In this document: piece after piece, positions 53,170 to 64,000 of the stretch
Layout of the letters: every line of letters begins with the position of its first letter
Position numbering within the stretch: position 1 is the first letter of the stretch
Assembly (NCBI GenBank): GCA_016271365.2
Contig: CM057453.1
Coordinates: 1,079,623,001-1,079,687,000 of the forward strand
Origin: Neoceratodus forsteri
Lineage: Eukaryota; Chordata; Ceratodontiformes; Ceratodontidae
DNA: 64,000 nucleotides
Reading direction: 5' to 3'
The notes under the pieces: generated by a model
What the model saw: only the letters and a program-made list of their open reading frames with translations
Database searches by the model: none
What the model was told of the DNA's origin: nothing
Program-made: the position numbers and the translations under genes

Positions 53170-55920
53170 CATTGAGTCACTGTAAAGCCCTACTTGATTT
53201 ATTCTGCTCTTCCAGAGTCCTCCATAATCCTGCCTCCCTCTTATTCCTAACAACCCATTTGAAACTGTTCCACTGTGTCTTTAATTTTAATTTAACCCCA
53301 GCAATGATGACATTACTGAGAAGACTGTTCCACCAGCCCACAACCTGCTCCTTGTAAAAAAATATTTCCATTTTGAAATTCACACCTTTCCTCATGTGGT
53401 TGTGCCCTCTGGTGAGTGCACCAATTCCCAGCTTGAACAACTCTGTAGTGACAGCCCTGTACTTTTCTGTATGTATGTATTTATATGTTGTTACCATGTA
53501 ACCACTTTTCCCCTGTCCTCCACAGAGTACATAGTGAGCTTCTCCTGTGTCTCCAGGTAGGACCTGCCATGTTGCCCTGGATATTTTGTAGCATTTTGTT
53601 TGATAGTCTGTAAACTCTCCTCTACATATTCAGCTATGGGCTCCACAACTGTATGCAACACCAGGTGCAGTCAAACCAATGACCTGTACAGTACGCCAGT
53701 ATCGCCTCCCTCCTACAACTCATGAGACTCTTCAGTTACACTTCAGTATCCAGTTCTTCTTCCTGTATGCCACACTGCATTTAATAGAGGTTTTAAACAA
53801 TTAGTCAATTATCAACCCAGGACTCTTCTTCCCATAAGTGTTCCATCTTGATCCAATTGATGCATTGTTCCATCTGAGGATTTTGTTACCAGTATGCATC
53901 ACTACATCTTCTGGCATTGAATTTTAATTTATTTATTTATTAGTGATTCTGAGATACACCTTTGAGCCGGGGCTCATTTACAAAGTTTCCATGTTGTACA
54001 TTACAGAGCATTAATTAGATGAGATACAAACAATACAATAATTTAGACAAGCATTTCACCAACAAATGGCCTTAATTTGGTCTAGAACAAATAAACAGAA
54101 GCTACCAGGTAGCATTGTCAGGATAGTCAGGAACATAACATAGGAGAGGAGAGGGAGAGAAGGGGCAGGAGTGGGAGGGGTAGAGGGGAGGAGGGTGAAT
54201 TGGATGTTGTGGTCCCATAAAGAAGGTTATGATAGGTATTTAAGTGCAGTTGAAGTTTATTTTCAATGTAAAGTACTTTCTTAAAGCAGATTTAAAATAA
54301 GGATGGATAGACAGGTCCAATATAGCAGTTGGGAACTCATTTAGCCATACCAGTGATCTAACAGGGAAGGACACTTAGTTAGGTTGGTCTTGCAAAAGGG
54401 TACTTGGAGGTTGTCCTGAGGGCACTGTGGGGGAGTGTTTGTGATGATATGGGAAAATAAGTGAGTTAAGAGAGGTGGAGGAGAGACCAAGGTGGGTCTT
54501 TTGCAAGTAGGCTAGTTTGATACTTGATACGAGATCAAGAGGTAGTCAACCTGTATTTACATGGAGGTTGCAGGTGTGCACCAATCTGTCTGCACAAAGG
54601 ACTATGTGACATGCTTTGTTAAGAGCAAACTTACCCTTGAAGAAACAGGTCTGTGGCTGCACCATAGACCGCTAGCCTGTAGTCTATCACAGGGAGGATT
54701 GAGGAGGAGGAGACTGCTAGTCCACCCTCCTTAGTCTTGTGCAGTTTGTGTCTACAGAGGGTGCCTAGTTTTTATTTACCATTGTTACAGCTTGGTCAAC
54801 ATGGTGTGCAAAAGAGAGATTGCCATCTAGGTAGACACCTAGATATTTGAAAGTGCTGACCTGTTTCAGGGTTTTTTCTTCTCTGTTGAGGATAGCAAAG
54901 GGTTGTAGCATATTTTTGTTTGGTGGTATGTGATCAGCATGCTTTTGTTTATTTTGTAATTTAGTAGTAAGATAATGTGGGAGAACCATTGCTTCAGGGC
55001 CGAGAAGCTACTTTGAAGGTTAATCTTCAATTCTTGTTGGCCGAGGCCAATTGTCAGTTTCTTGACCAGTGTTTTAATATCTCTACATCCCCTTTTTTAT
55101 GCTGCTTGTGTTCTTTTCTCTACCTCACCCCCCACAGATCTGTGGGTCAACCATGAGCAGACACACTTTTCCTTGTAACCATTGCCTGATGTTTCTATTA
55201 TACATGTTTGAAAATCAGGACACCAGGACAGACCCCTGTTGCACCCAACTAATGACCCGTCTGCCATCAAAGAACTTTCTTTCAGAACTTCTACTGTATC
55301 TGTGACTTATTGGTCAACCAGCTCCCAATATCTCTTGTTAGTCCATGTGTTAGCCCTAAGTCTCCTAAGTTTTTACTTGCCTCCTCTGGCACTGAGACAA
55401 TGACCTCGCTGAAGCCTAGATACAATATGCCAACTGCCTGGCACAATACACCATCTGTGTCACCAAACTGAAAACAAATCAATGATGTTTATATGAAATG
55501 ACATGCCTCTCAAGAACCTTGTTGTTTTTTTATACATTAGCTTGTCTTCCTCTAGAATTTCATCTAAGATATTTATTCATTTATTATGGTGTCCAGCAGT
55601 TTGCCTGCTATTGAGCTAAAGCTCATAAGTCTGTAAAATTCAGGGATCTCCCTATACCCACCCTTGCCCATGTGGACCATGTTCACAATGGTTCAGTTAA
55701 CCAACACCTCCTGTTGACAATAACTCATTGAAAAATGTCTGCCACTGGGCAGTCAGGGCATGTGTTGTCTCCTTCAGCACCCTTGGGTGCAGTCCATCTG
55801 ACATTGGGACTTCTTTATGTTCAGGTCCTACAGACCCTTCAGCACTCTCACTTTAGGTATATATATGTATCGTGTCTATAACTTGTGGCTATCTGTAGAC
55901 TTGAACCTTAGCATGTTGTC
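53170..55920 (-). mobile_element. CR1 LINE 'h1', antisense, split by LINE 'g'
   Basis: On the - strand the 3' part has NFKMEIFFYKEQVVGWWNSL (53390-53320), the end of the CR1 C-terminal domain, and VTTELFKLGIGALTRGHN. After LINE 'g' (53930-55040) the RT resumes at 55482-55300 with YLGFSEVIVSVPEEA (motif A region, degraded) and IGSWLTNKSQIQ. The 5' end is lost at about 55920, where CR1 'h2' begins. Confidence 0.75.
53930..55040 (-). mobile_element. LINE 'g' 3' fragment, antisense, in CR1 'h1'
   Basis: Tail TTTATTTATTTATTAG at 53930-53945 with TTTGAGCCGGGGCTC, the 3' UTR word of LINEs 'a/c' and 'b'. On the - strand KQVSTFKYLGVYLDGNLSFA (54880-54820) is the RT thumb region, and LTTKLQNKQKHADHI precedes it. 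Only the last ~1.1 kb of the element is present. Confidence 0.75.
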
Positions 55921-56835
55921 AGGTACTTGTCCTGTAGCCTCCACTATGAACACAGAACATAGAAACAAAGACAATGTTGGCAGAAAAAGACTGACAGTCC
56001 ATCTAGTTTGCCCATCTAACCTTATCATACTCAGGAACTATAGTCTCTGTGGGGTCTATACATACCCTATTCATCCTCTTGTTCTCTATATTTTCACCTT
56101 CCTCATCCTGCTAAGTAACTACTATAACCTTAGCTCTATCCCAGCTGTGTTTGGAGCTGTTTATGGTTCAGGCACCCACCACATCTGCCAGCAGACCACT
56201 CCATGGCTCAACCACTTTTTCTCTAAACCAATACTTTCTCACATCCTTTAAAACTCTCCAATTAACCTCCACTTATGACCCAGTGTCCTAACTTATTTGC
56301 TTCTAGCAAGTAACTCTTCACAGTTCACATTCTTTAGTCCTTTCAGGAACTTGAAGGTTTCACCCATGTTCCCCATCTCTTATTTGATTTCAAGTGACAC
56401 ACATTAAGTGCCTTTAATCAATCCACATAGGATCTTCCTTCCTGGACCTGAGTCATTTTGGTCACTGTGTGTTGTGCCATTTCTAGACTGTCTGAGCCCT
56501 TTTTAGGTGGGGCTCCATAACCAGTCACAGTACTCCAGGTGTGGCCTTGCCAGTGACATATGTAGAAGAAACAGTGCCTCCTGCTTCCCTGCCGATGAAC
56601 CTCTACCAGTGCACCATAGCATCCTGTTACCCTTGTTGAAGGCTTTGTTAGGCTGAAGGCCTTGTTACACTGATTGTATTGTTTAAGAGAGTTACTGATA
56701 ATCACTCCTTTGTCCCTTTACTCTAGTGTTGTGTCCAGATGAACCACTGCCATGAAATACTTTGTCCTGTTTTTTTGTTCCCAAGTGCATGACTTTGCCC
56801 TTCCGGATACTGAATTTCAGTTGCCAGACTTTGGA

Positions 56836-57057
56836 TCAATTTGTCAGTCTTTTCATGTCTTTCTGCAATTCCTTTATCCCCTCTGCATTGTCAACTGTAC
56901 CACAGAGTTTAGTGCCATCTGCAAATAGACACAATCTTCCCTGGATCCCATCTCCAATGTTGCTGATGGACATATTGAAGAGGACTGGCCCCAGAACAGA
57001 GCCCTGTGGTACTCTGCTGGTGACCTCTCTTTCTGCAGATCTGACACCATTCACCAC
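56836..57057 (-). pseudogene. CR1 'h2' RT motif B' to C
   Basis: On the - strand SRVPQGSVLGPVLFNMSISN and CLFADGTKLCGTVDNAEG: the second catalytic Asp of FADD is Gly. Followed by LQKDMKRLTN. The expected CR1 spacing is kept. Confidence 0.85.
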
Positions 57058-58094
57058 AACTCTTTGCTGCCTCCCTTCAGACCAACTCTCTACCCACTAC
57101 TATTTCTCTGGCGCTCACAGATCCTCCATCTTCTTCAGCAGCCTTCAGTATGGCACCAATTTGAATGCCTTGACGAAGTCAAAGTATAGTAGGTCTGCTG
57201 AGTGCCCCTTGTCAACTACCCACATATCCAGTCAAAAATACTATCATGTTGGTCCGATAAGACATCTCTGTCAAAAACTCTTGCATATTATTCTGAAGCT
57301 CATTTGTTCTCCAGGTATTCTACTAGGTCCTCTTTGACTAGTGTCTCCATGAGTTTTCCTACCACTGAGTTAAGGCTGATGGGTCTTTAGTTTCTGGCTG
57401 ATCCTTGTCCTCTTCCATTTGTAGCAGAACTATGTCTGCCATTCTTGTCCATATAAACAACCCTATGCTGCAAAGAGCTATTGAACAGGCTACCTGGGGT
57501 TCGATAACACTGATGCCAGTTCCATTAATACCTCAGATATATCCCATTCAGCCCGGGGCTTTGTTTACCTTCAGGGCTGCTAACTCTTTTCTGACTCTTT
57601 AACTAGTATACTTCTGCAACCTTGTTTCCAGGACCCCTTTATCAGCTGCCTTTATACCACTCTCCAGCGAGGGACAGCTGTTCTCCATAGTGAATACCAT
57701 GCAGAAGTAATCACCCAGCACAGCTGCTTTCTGCCCTTCTTCCTCTATTACTCTGCTGCCCTCCTTTAGCCTGACAATTCCCCCACCATTCTTTTTTCCC
57801 TTATACAGTATATCTGAAAAACTCTTTTCACCATCCCTTGATCCCCTCTGCAATATGCAGTTCTGTGTTTGATTTTGTAATTTTGACTGCCCTATCAACC
57901 TCTCTAGCTTTTTCTTGATACTCATCCCATTCCTTATCTCTCTGCACCTTATAAAGGCATTCATTTTGTCCTCAGTGCCTCCCTGGCCTTATCTAGGAAC
58001 CAAATATGTGTCTACTTGTTTCTCTTGATAACTCCTCTTGTGTGTGTTCTAACTGCCATGAGACCTGCACCTTTTATGACCCCTAATTTTTCTT

Positions 58095-58830
58095 CTACTC
58101 CACAGCTAATTTGCCCAGGACTAATTTCTTTATTTGGATGATATCTACCCTTCTGAAGTCTAACATCTCAGCCTTAGAGGAGAGCTTACTGGTGCCCAGG
58201 GCCAACTCAAACCATATAGTATTGTGGTTGCTGGATCCCAGTGATTCCTCAACCCATAGTCCATGTACTCTTTCTGAGTTGGTGAGTACCACTTTGAGAA
58301 TGATTGATTGTCTAGTGTGTTCCTTGACCTGCCGCACCAGTATGCAGTCCTACAAAGTATTAAGCAGGTCCTGGCTTCTGGCGTTGCTGTCTGCTGGCAT
58401 GATCCAGTCAATATCTTGCAGGTTGAGATCTCCTAGGACTATAAGCTTCCCTTTTGCATCCCCTTTTCTACTTGGGCTCCTAGTTCCTTATCTTTCTCCT
58501 CTGCCTTCTCTGGTGGCCTGCAGAGGGAAGGGAAGTCTGCTACCTGATAACACAGTGAGCTGCACCACAGTGATTCTACTTCATCTTTCCCTCCAAAGGA
58601 TGCCTCCTCTACTGCCTCTGTTTTTTCCCTGACATAAATGGCTACTCCTCCTCCTCTGCCCATCCATCTGCTGTGCCTTTATAATGTGTATTCAGGATTT
58701 GCCAGGTCCCAGTTATTGTTCTTGTTGGCCAAGTTTTTGTAATGGGCACTTGATCCAGCACAGATTCTGCCAGCAGTGCCTGGAGTTCAATAATTTTATT
58801 ACTTAGACTCCTGGCATTGAGGCACACCAC
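58095..58830 (-). pseudogene. CR1 'h2' endonuclease domain
   Basis: CLNARSLSNKIIELQALLAE (58825-58765), ITKTW in place of the usual TETW (catalytic Glu changed to Lys), GRGGGVAIYVRE (58660-58625), a degraded middle, and LGSSNHNTIWFELAL (58235-58190), where SDH has become SNH. Two catalytic positions are changed and the frame is broken. Confidence 0.8.
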
Positions 58831-59316
58831 TCTCCATTTTATGCTCTCACCCTTATTGGTTCGTCAATAAATCATCCAATCCCAGTTCCTAATATCCTAG
58901 GTGTCTAGTGGTTTTCCTTTTTTCCTGGTCTATTTGGACTACACTTCCCAGTCCCCAGAACCCATTCCATTCTACTACTACTTCTTGTATACCCTGCCAC
59001 CATCCCTGGAGGTGTTCTGTCTCAGGTTTCCCACTTCACCTACCTCAACTGTGGCATCCCTAGCCCCACATCCCCAACAGTTTGATTTTAACTGTCTGTC
59101 AATGTAGATGTCAATCCTCTGCCCTGATGCACTAGCCCTCTCTTGTCAGGTAAAGACTATCACTTTGAAGAGCCTCCTGTACCAGAAGACTCCTAGTCCT
59201 CCACAAAGTTTTACCCCTGTTCCTGATATCACCCTTTTATCCACCAAATGAACTCTTCAGTTTCATCCTTTTTCACTCTGACCTTCCCCTTCTCCCTACC
59301 CCAGAGAGGAAGGATC

Positions 59317-59814
59317 TCAGAAAATTTCCAGGAAGCTGAGTGCTTCTTCAGTCTGCACCAGCCTCTGGAAGTCCCACTTCCCTGTTTGCACAGGCTGGTT
59401 TGCCAGATCATTGGTAGGAAGGTGTACCAGCTCTCCCTGCTTCATACCCTCCTCCACTACCCTCCCTATCCTCTCCCAATTCTGAATGGCTGATGCTCCC
59501 TTCAGGCATCTGACTTCCCTCCTCCCCTTTCTTGCATTGTCTATCATCCTTTCTATGCTTCTAACCATAGCACTTCCTATCACAAAAATCCTCCTTATTA
59601 ACTTCTGCCTGCTCTTTCTTCTTGGTGTCACCAAGTCTTCCTTCTCATCAACACCAACTAACTTAAGCCCCCCCATCAGAGTCAAGTATCTGTACCTCTC
59701 TAGGAGTGCAAAGTGATTTTTCATTTGTATCTCTTGGATATGACTGACTGATGTGTGACTGCCCCTGACACCCAATCTCCTCCTGCTCCTCCTCCTCCTC
59801 TCCTTCTCAACCAC
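59317..59814 (-). pseudogene. CR1 'h2' ORF1, esterase (SGNH/GDSL)-like protein
   Basis: Open for 165 codons on the - strand. Residues 74-100 read FVIGSAMVRSIERMIDNARK, where CR1 ORF1 has VVGDSIVRGI: the D-S of the GDS box is S-A, so the nucleophile is gone. HLPTNDLANQPVQT near residue 130 matches HVGTNDI, the Asn-containing block. A basic N-terminus (ERRRRSRRRLG) and LLERYRYLTLMG precede the domain. The frame stops after LEIF, so the final DxxH block is missing. Confidence 0.8.
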
Positions 59815-59830
59815 CCTCCATTCCCCTGAG

Positions 59831-60246
59831 CCAGTGGACCTGTGGGGTAGTGGGGGTTGGCACCAGCTTAGTTCGAGTCACAATTGGAATATTTCCTTCT
59901 TTGCTGCTGCCAATAGAACATTGAGCACCCAGAAGGTTCTAAATATTGGGCGGTATACTTAAATTAGTCAGAAACTCATTTGCCCAACATTCACTGTCCC
60001 GGTCAGGATTGCCCAAGTGATCCAGTAACCCAGCACTTGCATTCCCGATGCTATTGCTTCCAAAGGGTAAGGAAAGATGTGATGGAATGCTACCTCACCA
60101 CATGTGATCGGCAAGAAGGGACATCTGGGTGGCTTGCTGGCCAAGCTGCCCTGGTGATGTGGAGGAGAATACCACCGATAGTGTAGCCAGAATACTGAGC
60201 TGTGACCCGGGTTCTAGTCCAGGTCATGGCACTTTACACAATGCAC
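59831..60246. other. Non-coding; tRNA-like B box near 60209
   Basis: GGGTTCTAGTCC at 60209-60220 matches a pol III B box, and a weak A-box-like word TAGCCAGAATAC lies upstream at 60184. It could be the head of a SINE joined to the hairpin element that follows. The rest is unassigned. Confidence 0.4.
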
Positions 60247-60471
60247 CCTATAACACTTATCCTTTTACTCCGGGGTCTGCTCCGCTTTGGAGTTGAATAA
60301 TTTAGTTACGAGGGGTGTGGGGGAGTGCAGGGGCAAAGCCCCCCTCATGAAAAACTTCATTTTGTGACATGCCTGAAATTTGTATATTGGGCATGTCAGT
60401 CATTCAGACTTTGGCATGTCTGGCTATTTACTCGGTATGCTGCTCGGCATACCGAGTTCTGGATATTATAG
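60247..60471 (+). mobile_element. Multi-hairpin element, copy B
   Basis: From CCTATAACAC to GGATATTATAG. It contains ACTCC...GGAGT, GGGGCAAAGCCCC (60330-60342), a 9-bp stem TGACATGCC/GGCATGTCA (60365-60373 with 60390-60398) and an 11-bp stem ACTCGGTATGC/GCATACCGAGT (60430-60440 with 60447-60457). The ends and the G-rich block resemble the reverse complement of the insert at 41308-41620. No coding frame. Relation to copy A rests on short words and order only. Confidence 0.5.
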
Positions 60472-61433
60472 TAAATCCTATTGGGCAATGTCTCCTCAAA
60501 AGCATAGTCCCAAAGATGAGTACCCCACAATCTCCACAGCTGAATATCTCCCCACTCACCATATACTCAATTCTAGCATGCTGAGTGCTTATAAAACTTC
60601 CTGAGTTATTTAGTGTTATAACCTTGTCTTATTTAGGTAGAAGCCAAGATTAACCATATTACCAGTAATCAGGACCCCCACCCCAAGTCATAGCCTATCT
60701 GTCTTCCTGTTTTATAACCTTACCCTATATAGGTAGAAGCTAGAATTTAACTGTTTTTGCAATAGTCAGTATCATTACATATTGCATTACATAAAGTCTG
60801 TGCTCCCCCCTCCCCGCAGAACTATGGATAACCCACAGATGTTCCTGCAGATGCTATTCTCTTGCTCTTCTGGTTCTCCAGCTTTCGTGGGATAAAAGCT
60901 CCTCTGGTCACCTAGAACTGTGAATATGAAATACCTATCCAGGTTCAAAGATTCTTCCCCTTTAGATGCCTCAGGAGCAAAGTGGAAGGAGGAGGAGGAG
61001 GGGGGCTTTAGCTGGCTCTCCCCTCTGCTTTCCCTAATGCAGTGCTCCTGAATGCAGAATTAAAATGGGACTGGGGAAACCTGACAAACTGGATTAATAA
61101 TTAAACATGTTTGCCTTCCCTTCTTCTTCCATGCCTTGTTCATGTTTTCTGATTTTTATGGCTGTGGGCAGAGCCTACAGCCATTTTGCTTTTTGTAGTT
61201 TGAAAATGGATTTTCATGTAACTCATTTTTAGGACATTTCAATGTATTCTTCCACATCTACAAATCACTATGAGAACTAAAATAAAATAATCCCTTCTTT
61301 CTGTTTAGAGTGTTGGAGACATAACTCCAAGCTGCTTATCTGATGGCCATTAGGAAACTGAAACAGCTTGTTAAATATTGGTTGCCTATTAAAGTGGAGA
61401 TTTGTTTACCCCTTCCAAATGCAACAGCTTGCA
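60472..61433. other. Unassigned, with a short direct repeat
   Basis: TTATAACCTTGTCTTATTTAGGTAGAAGCC (60614) recurs as TTATAACCTTACCCTATATAGGTAGAAGC (60712), spaced 98 bp. A purine-rich run GGAAGGAGGAGGAGGAGG lies at 60985. Nothing else recognised. Confidence 0.5.
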
Positions 61434-61899
61434 CATTTTGGCCCTGGACACACTGGGAACTTAAAATGGTTTAAGTGCCTTAAAACAGTTTAAATCCCCC
61501 TAGCACTGTTTGCAGACAGACTACAAGCCCCTTACAACATTTTAACAGAAGTGATTTTAAACCCTGCTAGATACTTAGTCTTAAAACCATTTTTAAAAAC
61601 ATTTTGGAGCTAGCATGGTTTTACTTACAGGTCTGTCCAGGAGTAAAAGTGTTTTAAGCTGTAATGGTTTAACTAAAACACTTCTAGCTGCAGTGTGTCC
61701 AGGCAAGCACAATTCTGTGTGTTGGACTTAACACAAAATAGTTACAAAAAGAACAGGTTTAACACTAGTAGTGTGGCCACACTAAACCATTTTCAAAAAT
61801 GGTTACTGAGTAGTGTGGCTGTACTGAAATGGTTTAGCTAAACTGGTTTAAAAAATGGTTTTCAAAAACAGTTCTGCAGTGTGTCCGGGGCCTAAAATG
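61434..61899. mobile_element. MITE-like element with terminal inverted repeats
   Basis: The left end CATTTTGGCCCTGGACACACTG (61434) is the reverse complement of the right end CAGTGTGTCCGGGGCCTAAAATG (61877-61899) apart from two changes. Many copies of AAACCATTTT / AAAATGGTTT and a TAGTGTGGCCACACTA palindrome lie inside. No coding frame. A target duplication is not clear. Confidence 0.75.
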
Positions 61900-62163
61900 A
61901 TTCGCATTTAAACATTTTTTGCTACTAATTCAGTTAGGGATGAATATCTTTCAAGAATGATTCATATCTCATAAATGTTGCCCTTCCCCAGCAAATTTTG
62001 TAAAGATTTACACTGTATTTAACCTCTCAAGACCTATCTGATAAAATGCCAGGTCATTAGTGAACTACCCAGATTAAATACATACATTATTTTTTTGACA
62101 GAAGGGCTGCATCTTGCTTCCCAAACCTAACAGATAAGAGCTACTGATATCTCTTATAGTAAG

Positions 62164-62166
<3 letters not shown>

Positions 62167-62195
<29 letters not shown>
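62167..62195. repeat. (GT)n microsatellite
   Basis: About 14 GT dinucleotides; a shorter (GT)n lies at 62569-62586. Confidence 0.95.
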
Positions 62196-62200
<5 letters not shown>

Positions 62201-62599
62201 TTGGGGAAGGGGTTGAGAAACAGTCAAACTCTAGGCAAGGGAGACCTCATCTAATGAGTTAACTGCTGACAAACCATGAGTGATACAGAAGCAAATGATT
62301 TGATACCTTTTATTGGACCAAAATAGATGTGAAAAAAGAACTTATACAATTTATAACATTCCTAATCAGACAACTGCAAACAGAAGACTGTTTTTTTGTC
62401 ATTTTGTAATAAGATATACTGAGTGTGTATTTACTGAGTTGCTGGATCAGGGCCTTGATAAAATAATAACATTTATTTAACTCATTCAAGATTCCATCAG
62501 GTGTACAATAAAAAGGTCTATGAAAATTTGTTTGAAAACTAGCAAGTATAAGATGCAAAAATAGCATTTGTGTGTGTGTGTGTGTCTCTATATAAATAT

Positions 62600-63780
62600 C
62601 TATATTATAGCGGCGCAGTCTATAGTTAGGGTTATGAAGGCACTTTAATGTTAAAACTTGAAATTTTGTGTGTTAATAACTTTCAACCTGTTCAATGGAT
62701 TTGCATGAAATTTGGTATACTTAGTGGGGTGTGGTATATCTCTTGCTCTGCCAAATTGTGTTTTGTTCAGACTTACAATTTTTGTGCAGTGAATCACTGA
62801 AAAATGAACTTTTCGCCAGTTTTGAGGGCAGTTTGTTGGATTCTGTCTAGAAGCTGTGCAGCCACCATGTGGCATGCCAGTCTGACACTTGCAGGTAGAA
62901 AGAGCTTTTGTGATGGAAAATGTCAGTTTTGTTTGGTGAAAAATATTAATCCATTCAAAAGTTATTAAACTTTTTAGCTCCCATTATAAATCTAAGGAAA
63001 ATTTATATGGTTGTTTTGTTAAAGAAGAATGGGGTTTTGGTCATCTGGTCACTCCTCATGATCAAAGAATTTACAGGCTCGCAATCAAAGATTCTTTGAT
63101 TGCGAGAAATTTATTGATCGTGATGGCCGCCATCTTGTTTTCAGTTTAGGGTTGGAAAAAAAGCAAATATCTCAGCCCAGGGGTGACTTGTGAAGTAAAA
63201 CATGGATGGGTTTTGCTCAGGGCACTTCCCTCTATCAAGCCATGCCTGTGGTTTAATGTAGTTTTGTCAAAAAATGGAGTTATAAACTTTTAAATTCTTT
63301 GATCGTGGCTCACTAATGATCTTTGATCACGAACCTTCAAATTCTTTGTTCCCAAGTTTCTTTAATCGCGATCTTTGTTCACGAGAGAGGGACGAGATGG
63401 TCAGATTTTTGAGTTGGAAAAAAAACAAATATCTCAGCCCAAGGGTGACTTGCGAAGTAAAACTAGGATGGGTTTTTCTCTGGGGGCTTCCCTCTATCAA
63501 GCCTTGCCTGTGGTTTAATGTAGTGTCAAAAAAAGGAGTTTTAATGTTTTTAAATTCTTTGATTGTGAGCCTGCAAATTCTTTGGTCATGAGATTTCTCT
63601 GATCACGAGCTTTGTTCGTGAGGGCAGGACGAGATGGCCAGATTTTTGCTGGACCAGATGTCCTTAGGAGGGACCAGATGGCAAATTTCATGACGAGATG
63701 TCCCCTCATGATCAGGAATGATCTTTGATCATGAGGTCGTAATGATTCTCATGATCAAAGAATTTTAAATGTGCAAAACT
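62600..63780. repeat. Hairpin-rich duplicated block, unknown family
   Basis: A tandem pair with a 262-bp period: AAATATCTCAGCCCA at 63165 and 63427, each followed by TGACTTG-GAAGTAAAAC, CTTCCCTCTATCAAGCC and TGCCTGTGGTTTAATGTAGT. Perfect hairpins: CTCGCAATCAAAG/CTTTGATTGCGAG (63078-63106) and CTCATGATCA/TGATCATGAG (63705-63735). GAC(G/C)AGATG occurs five times (63391, 63628, 63652, 63672, 63692). The left part has TGCATGAAATTTGGTATAC, a word common in repeats. No coding frame. Confidence 0.7.
63126..63136 (-). promoter_or_regulatory. YY1 consensus site
   Basis: GCCGCCATCTT on + is AAGATGGCGGC on -, a perfect match to the YY1 consensus. It lies inside the hairpin-rich block; function unknown. 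Confidence 0.5.
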
Positions 63781-64000
63781 TTAAAATTAAATATCTCGAA
63801 ATGGTTTGGTCTTTTAATAAATGTGGAGGGTGTGAGGGATGTCCTGTACATGTTAATTATGGTGTTTAGGTGACAGAAAATGAATTTGCTGCAGAGATAT
63901 TGCATGACACAGTTTACATTTTGGGATAGCATTCTGTATTGTGGTAGTGGCTTGAAATTTATAGGGTAGCTAGCCTTACTGCCATGGAGGTACTTTCAGT
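63781..64000. other. Window end, unassigned
   Basis: AT-rich, with AACTTTAAAATTAAATATCTCGAAATGG. Nothing else recognised. Confidence 0.3.

Larger units (their letters stand above)
55925..59830 (-). mobile_element. CR1 LINE 'h2', antisense, ORF1 to 3' end
   Basis: The 3' end at 55930-55975 on the + strand is AACATAGAAACAAAGACAATG, the reverse of CR1 TTTCTATGTT. On the - strand: ORF1 (59814-59317), EN (58830-58095), linker (57964-57599), RT (about 57590-56830) and C-terminal domain (56705-56418). At about 3.9 kb it is the longest CR1 here. EN lacks a clean frame, and the RT motif C reads FADGTKL (FADD changed), so it is inactive. Confidence 0.88.

Noticed and set aside
55817..56251. 144-codon + strand ORF
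   Set aside because: Spans the junction of two antisense CR1 copies and the reversed CR1 3' end; not a gene.
56762..57337. 191-codon + strand ORF, among the longest in the window
   Set aside because: Exactly antisense to the CR1 RT (VPQGSVLGP at 57010); the length reflects lack of stops opposite that gene.
1..64000. CRISPR-like arrays
   Set aside because: The tandem repeats seen have no unique equal-length spacers, and the DNA is eukaryotic in character.
1..64000. A host protein-coding gene with exons
   Set aside because: No open stretch resembled a non-transposon protein family, and candidates all overlapped LINE or PLE coding on the other strand. Short exons could still be missed by eye.

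Overview
The window looks like repeat-packed, non-mammalian animal DNA, most likely from a vertebrate with a large genome (amphibian, lobe-finned or cartilaginous fish, or reptile; the sequence does not decide). The reasons are an AT-rich background, no operons, and decayed LINE copies of several clades: CR1 with the typical ...TATGTTTCTATG-like 3' end, L2, an L1/Tx1-like element and other Jockey-group LINEs with (TAAA)n tails. There are also Penelope-like retroelements (PLEs), a tRNA-derived SINE, hAT-type and other inverted-repeat DNA elements, and microsatellites. I found no convincing host exon, tRNA, rRNA or CRISPR array. Nearly every recognisable coding stretch is a broken endonuclease/reverse transcriptase (EN/RT) fragment.

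Layout. 0.5-9 kb: LINE 3' fragments, an antisense CR1 (2.8-4.8 kb) and a diverged head-to-tail pair of 0.8-1.0 kb repeats (4.8-6.6 kb). 8.7-24.2 kb: one antisense LINE, apparently about 6 kb originally, split by a sense CR1 carrying a hAT-type MITE, a second antisense LINE (13.8-17.1 kb), an antisense CR1/L3-like LINE (19.9-21.8 kb) holding a palindromic insert, and a small LINE tail (23.2-23.8 kb). 25-29.6 kb: a nearly complete sense L2-type LINE with a YY1-like site at its 5' end. 29.8-31.5 kb: two inverted PLE terminal repeats around a CR1 fragment. 32.4-36.5 kb: a CR1 fragment and a long antisense CR1. 37.7-41.1 kb: an antisense LINE carrying a 225-bp insert with a perfect 16-bp target duplication.

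41.1-51.2 kb is a set of nested insertions: an L1-type LINE (+) contains PLE2 (-), PLE2 contains PLE1 (-) inside its GIY-YIG domain, and a SINE sits in a PLE2 terminal repeat. Both PLEs have inverted terminal repeats. 51.7-53.2 kb is a fold-back element with an inverted pair of minisatellites. 53.2-59.8 kb holds two antisense CR1 copies, one nested in the other, the inner one with an ORF1 of esterase type. 59.8-64 kb is non-coding, with a multi-hairpin element, a MITE and a hairpin-rich duplicated block.

The most interesting signals are structural. Hammerhead-like hairpins lie in the PLE terminal repeats, with one compensatory base-pair change between two copies. A possible short repeat family (41.3 and 60.3 kb) keeps the positions of its hairpins while their stem sequences differ. 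The fold-back element at 51.7 kb and the 62.6-63.8 kb block have no name I can give. All claims come from reading the sequence by eye; no alignment or folding program was run.
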